Part shown: piece by piece, positions 14,418 to 15,137 of the stretch | Layout: each line of letters opens with the position of its first letter | Numbering within the stretch: the first letter of the stretch is position 1 | Origin: an uncultured Selenomonadales bacterium | Lineage (GTDB): Bacteria > Bacillota > Negativicutes > Selenomonadales > Selenomonadaceae | NCBI GenBank assembly: GCA_937901445.1 | Contig: CALDHY010000068.1 | Coordinates: 1-15,137, forward strand | DNA: 15,137 nt | Reading direction: 5' to 3' | Notes under the pieces: model-generated | Seen by the model: the letters and a program-made list of their open reading frames with translations, nothing else | What the model was told of the DNA's origin: nothing | Databases searched by the model: none | Made by a program: the position numbers and the translations under genes

Positions 14418-14903
14418 ATGCCACGATTTGAAATTGACACTGACAGCGGCACGGTAAAAAAAATTGAAGAAGACAGCGGCGGTTGTCTGACAATCTTTAT
14501 TATACTTTTAATCATCGGATATCTTTTTGGCGATGGCGCAGAAGATAAAATTGACTATTGGAAGGGCGATAAAAACTGTCCAATTTTTGTACAGCGTGAT
14601 GACGGCTCAATGGTAGTTTTCAAGAAAGATTCGGCGCGGGAAGTTGACAGATACTATTCCAACGGCGATAAATTGATTGTTTTTCAAGGCTACGAAGTGG
14701 AGCCGGACGGCTATTTTAAAATGTACGGCTATTATGGCGTTTTCTACAATAAATCTGATAAATTTTACGAAGTTATTTATCCGCAGACGGGGAATTTTCC
14801 GAGCGGGCAAAGATTCACGCTAAAAAATTCCTATCAAATAAATGTTTGCAAAGTAATGATAAATTCGGCGTCAAATTATGACAAATTGAAATTGGATAAG
14901 TAG
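14418..14903 (+). CDS. Single-pass membrane protein of unknown function
   Basis: A 161-residue protein; ATG with GGAGG (14404-14408) nine bases upstream. A short N-terminal tail (1-22, mixed charge) precedes one membrane segment at about 23-38 (CLTIFIILLIIGYLFG). An ectodomain of about 120 residues follows, rich in Tyr, Asp and Lys, with strand-like pieces (CPIFVQRDDGSMVVFKKD, DKLIVFQGYEVEPDG, YFKMYGYYGVFYNKSD). Cys54 and Cys144 could form a disulfide if the domain is outside. No family is recognised. It is the last gene of the probable operon, 40 nt after the exported protein and 35 nt before a terminator. Confidence 0.85.
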   Translation: MPRFEIDTDSGTVKKIEEDSGGCLTIFIILLIIGYLFGDGAEDKIDYWKGDKNCPIFVQRDDGSMVVFKKDSAREVDRYYSNGDKLIVFQGYEVEPDGYFKMYGYYGVFYNKSDKFYEVIYPQTGNFPSGQRFTLKNSYQINVCKVMINSASNYDKLKLDK

Positions 14904-14938
14904 CGCAGTTTTGGGTAAAAATTTTTAACATCGATTTT

Positions 14939-14974
14939 AAGGCGGCTGACGTATCCTACAAGCCGCCTTTCTTC
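14939..14974 (+). terminator. Terminator of the zinc-ribbon operon
   Basis: A 9-bp GC-rich stem, AAGGCGGCT (14939-14947) with AGCCGCCTT (14961-14969), a 13-nt loop and a short T-rich tail (TTTCTTC). It ends the rightward operon. The T-run is interrupted, so efficiency may be moderate. Confidence 0.8.
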
Positions 14975-15048
14975 ATTCAATGTATAATTTTACTCTAAAA
15001 AATAACAGGACGCTCACAGCCCATTTAAAACGCAAATACAGGGAACGT

Positions 15049-15077
15049 AAAAAGCCGCGTCTTGCAGGACACGGCTT
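15049..15077 (-). terminator. Terminator downstream of the tRNA gene
   Basis: Read on the complement: AAGCCGTGTC, a 6-nt loop, GACGCGGCTT (10 bp with one G-U pair), then a run of T. It lies 18 nt past the CCA end of the leftward tRNA and insulates it from the convergent zinc-ribbon operon. Confidence 0.8.
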
Positions 15078-15095
15078 GAAAATTTTTAAAGTAGA

Positions 15096-15137
15096 TGGCA
15101 GGGGCAGTACGACTTGAACGCACAACCTACGGTTTTG
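15096..15137 (-). tRNA. 3' part of a tRNA, most likely tRNA-Trp (anticodon CCA), cut by the window edge
   Basis: On the complement, the last 42 nt of a tRNA are visible: the anticodon-arm 3' side (CAAA then ACCGT), variable bases AGGTT, a T-arm with stem GTGCG/CGTAC and loop TTCAAGT, acceptor strand TGCCCCT, discriminator G, and encoded CCA (15096-15098). The acceptor TGCCCCT-G and the CA-AA following the anticodon position match Firmicute tRNA-Trp (5' AGGGGCA, anticodon CCA). The first anticodon base and the D-arm lie beyond the window, so the identity is an inference. Confidence 0.85.

Overview
The window looks like part of a chromosome from a diderm Firmicute, most likely a Negativicute (Selenomonadales-like). 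This is inferred from three things seen together: outer-membrane machinery (an LptD/OstA-type barrel protein with a C-terminal aromatic residue), Firmicute-style translation signals (strong GGAGG ribosome-binding sites, several TTG starts) and a Firmicute-like tRNA-Trp 3' half. No species can be named from the sequence alone.

Layout. (1) Positions 38-7027, minus strand: one giant gene for a 2329-residue repeat protein. It has N-terminal beta-strand repeats, a central region and C-terminal RTX-like Gly/Asp-rich repeats, and it ends in a probable type I secretion signal. (2) A short divergent intergenic region (7028-7111) with overlapping promoters facing both ways. (3) Positions 7112-11532, plus strand: a small exported protein, an LptD-like outer-membrane protein, argJ and argB. 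The three gaps between these genes all carry TTAGGGA-type heptamer repeats, one of which forms a terminator-like hairpin between argJ and argB. ArgB carries an unusual extension of about 68 residues. (4) A strong terminator (11553-11585), then a promoter with nine consecutive G inside the spacer between -35 and -10. (5) Positions 11676-14903, plus strand: a tight probable operon. It holds an 18-codon mini-ORF with a CxxCGN motif, a zinc-ribbon/TPR membrane protein, a zinc-ribbon/DUF805 membrane protein, an exported protein and a single-pass membrane protein, closed by a terminator. (6) At the right edge, on the minus strand: the 3' part of a tRNA, most likely tRNA-Trp, with its own terminator.

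How the genes fit together. Arginine biosynthesis (argJ, argB) sits inside an envelope-biogenesis neighbourhood. The giant RTX-like protein is probably exported by a type I system whose transporter is not in this window. The zinc-ribbon operon has no function I can name. Its products look like an envelope-associated assembly: two cytoplasmic zinc ribbons tethered to the membrane, one secreted protein and one ectodomain protein. Its promoter architecture suggests possible phase-variable expression, which is the most notable candidate for undescribed biology here. The mini-ORF at its head may be a relic of a desulfoferrodoxin-like gene whose promoter was captured.
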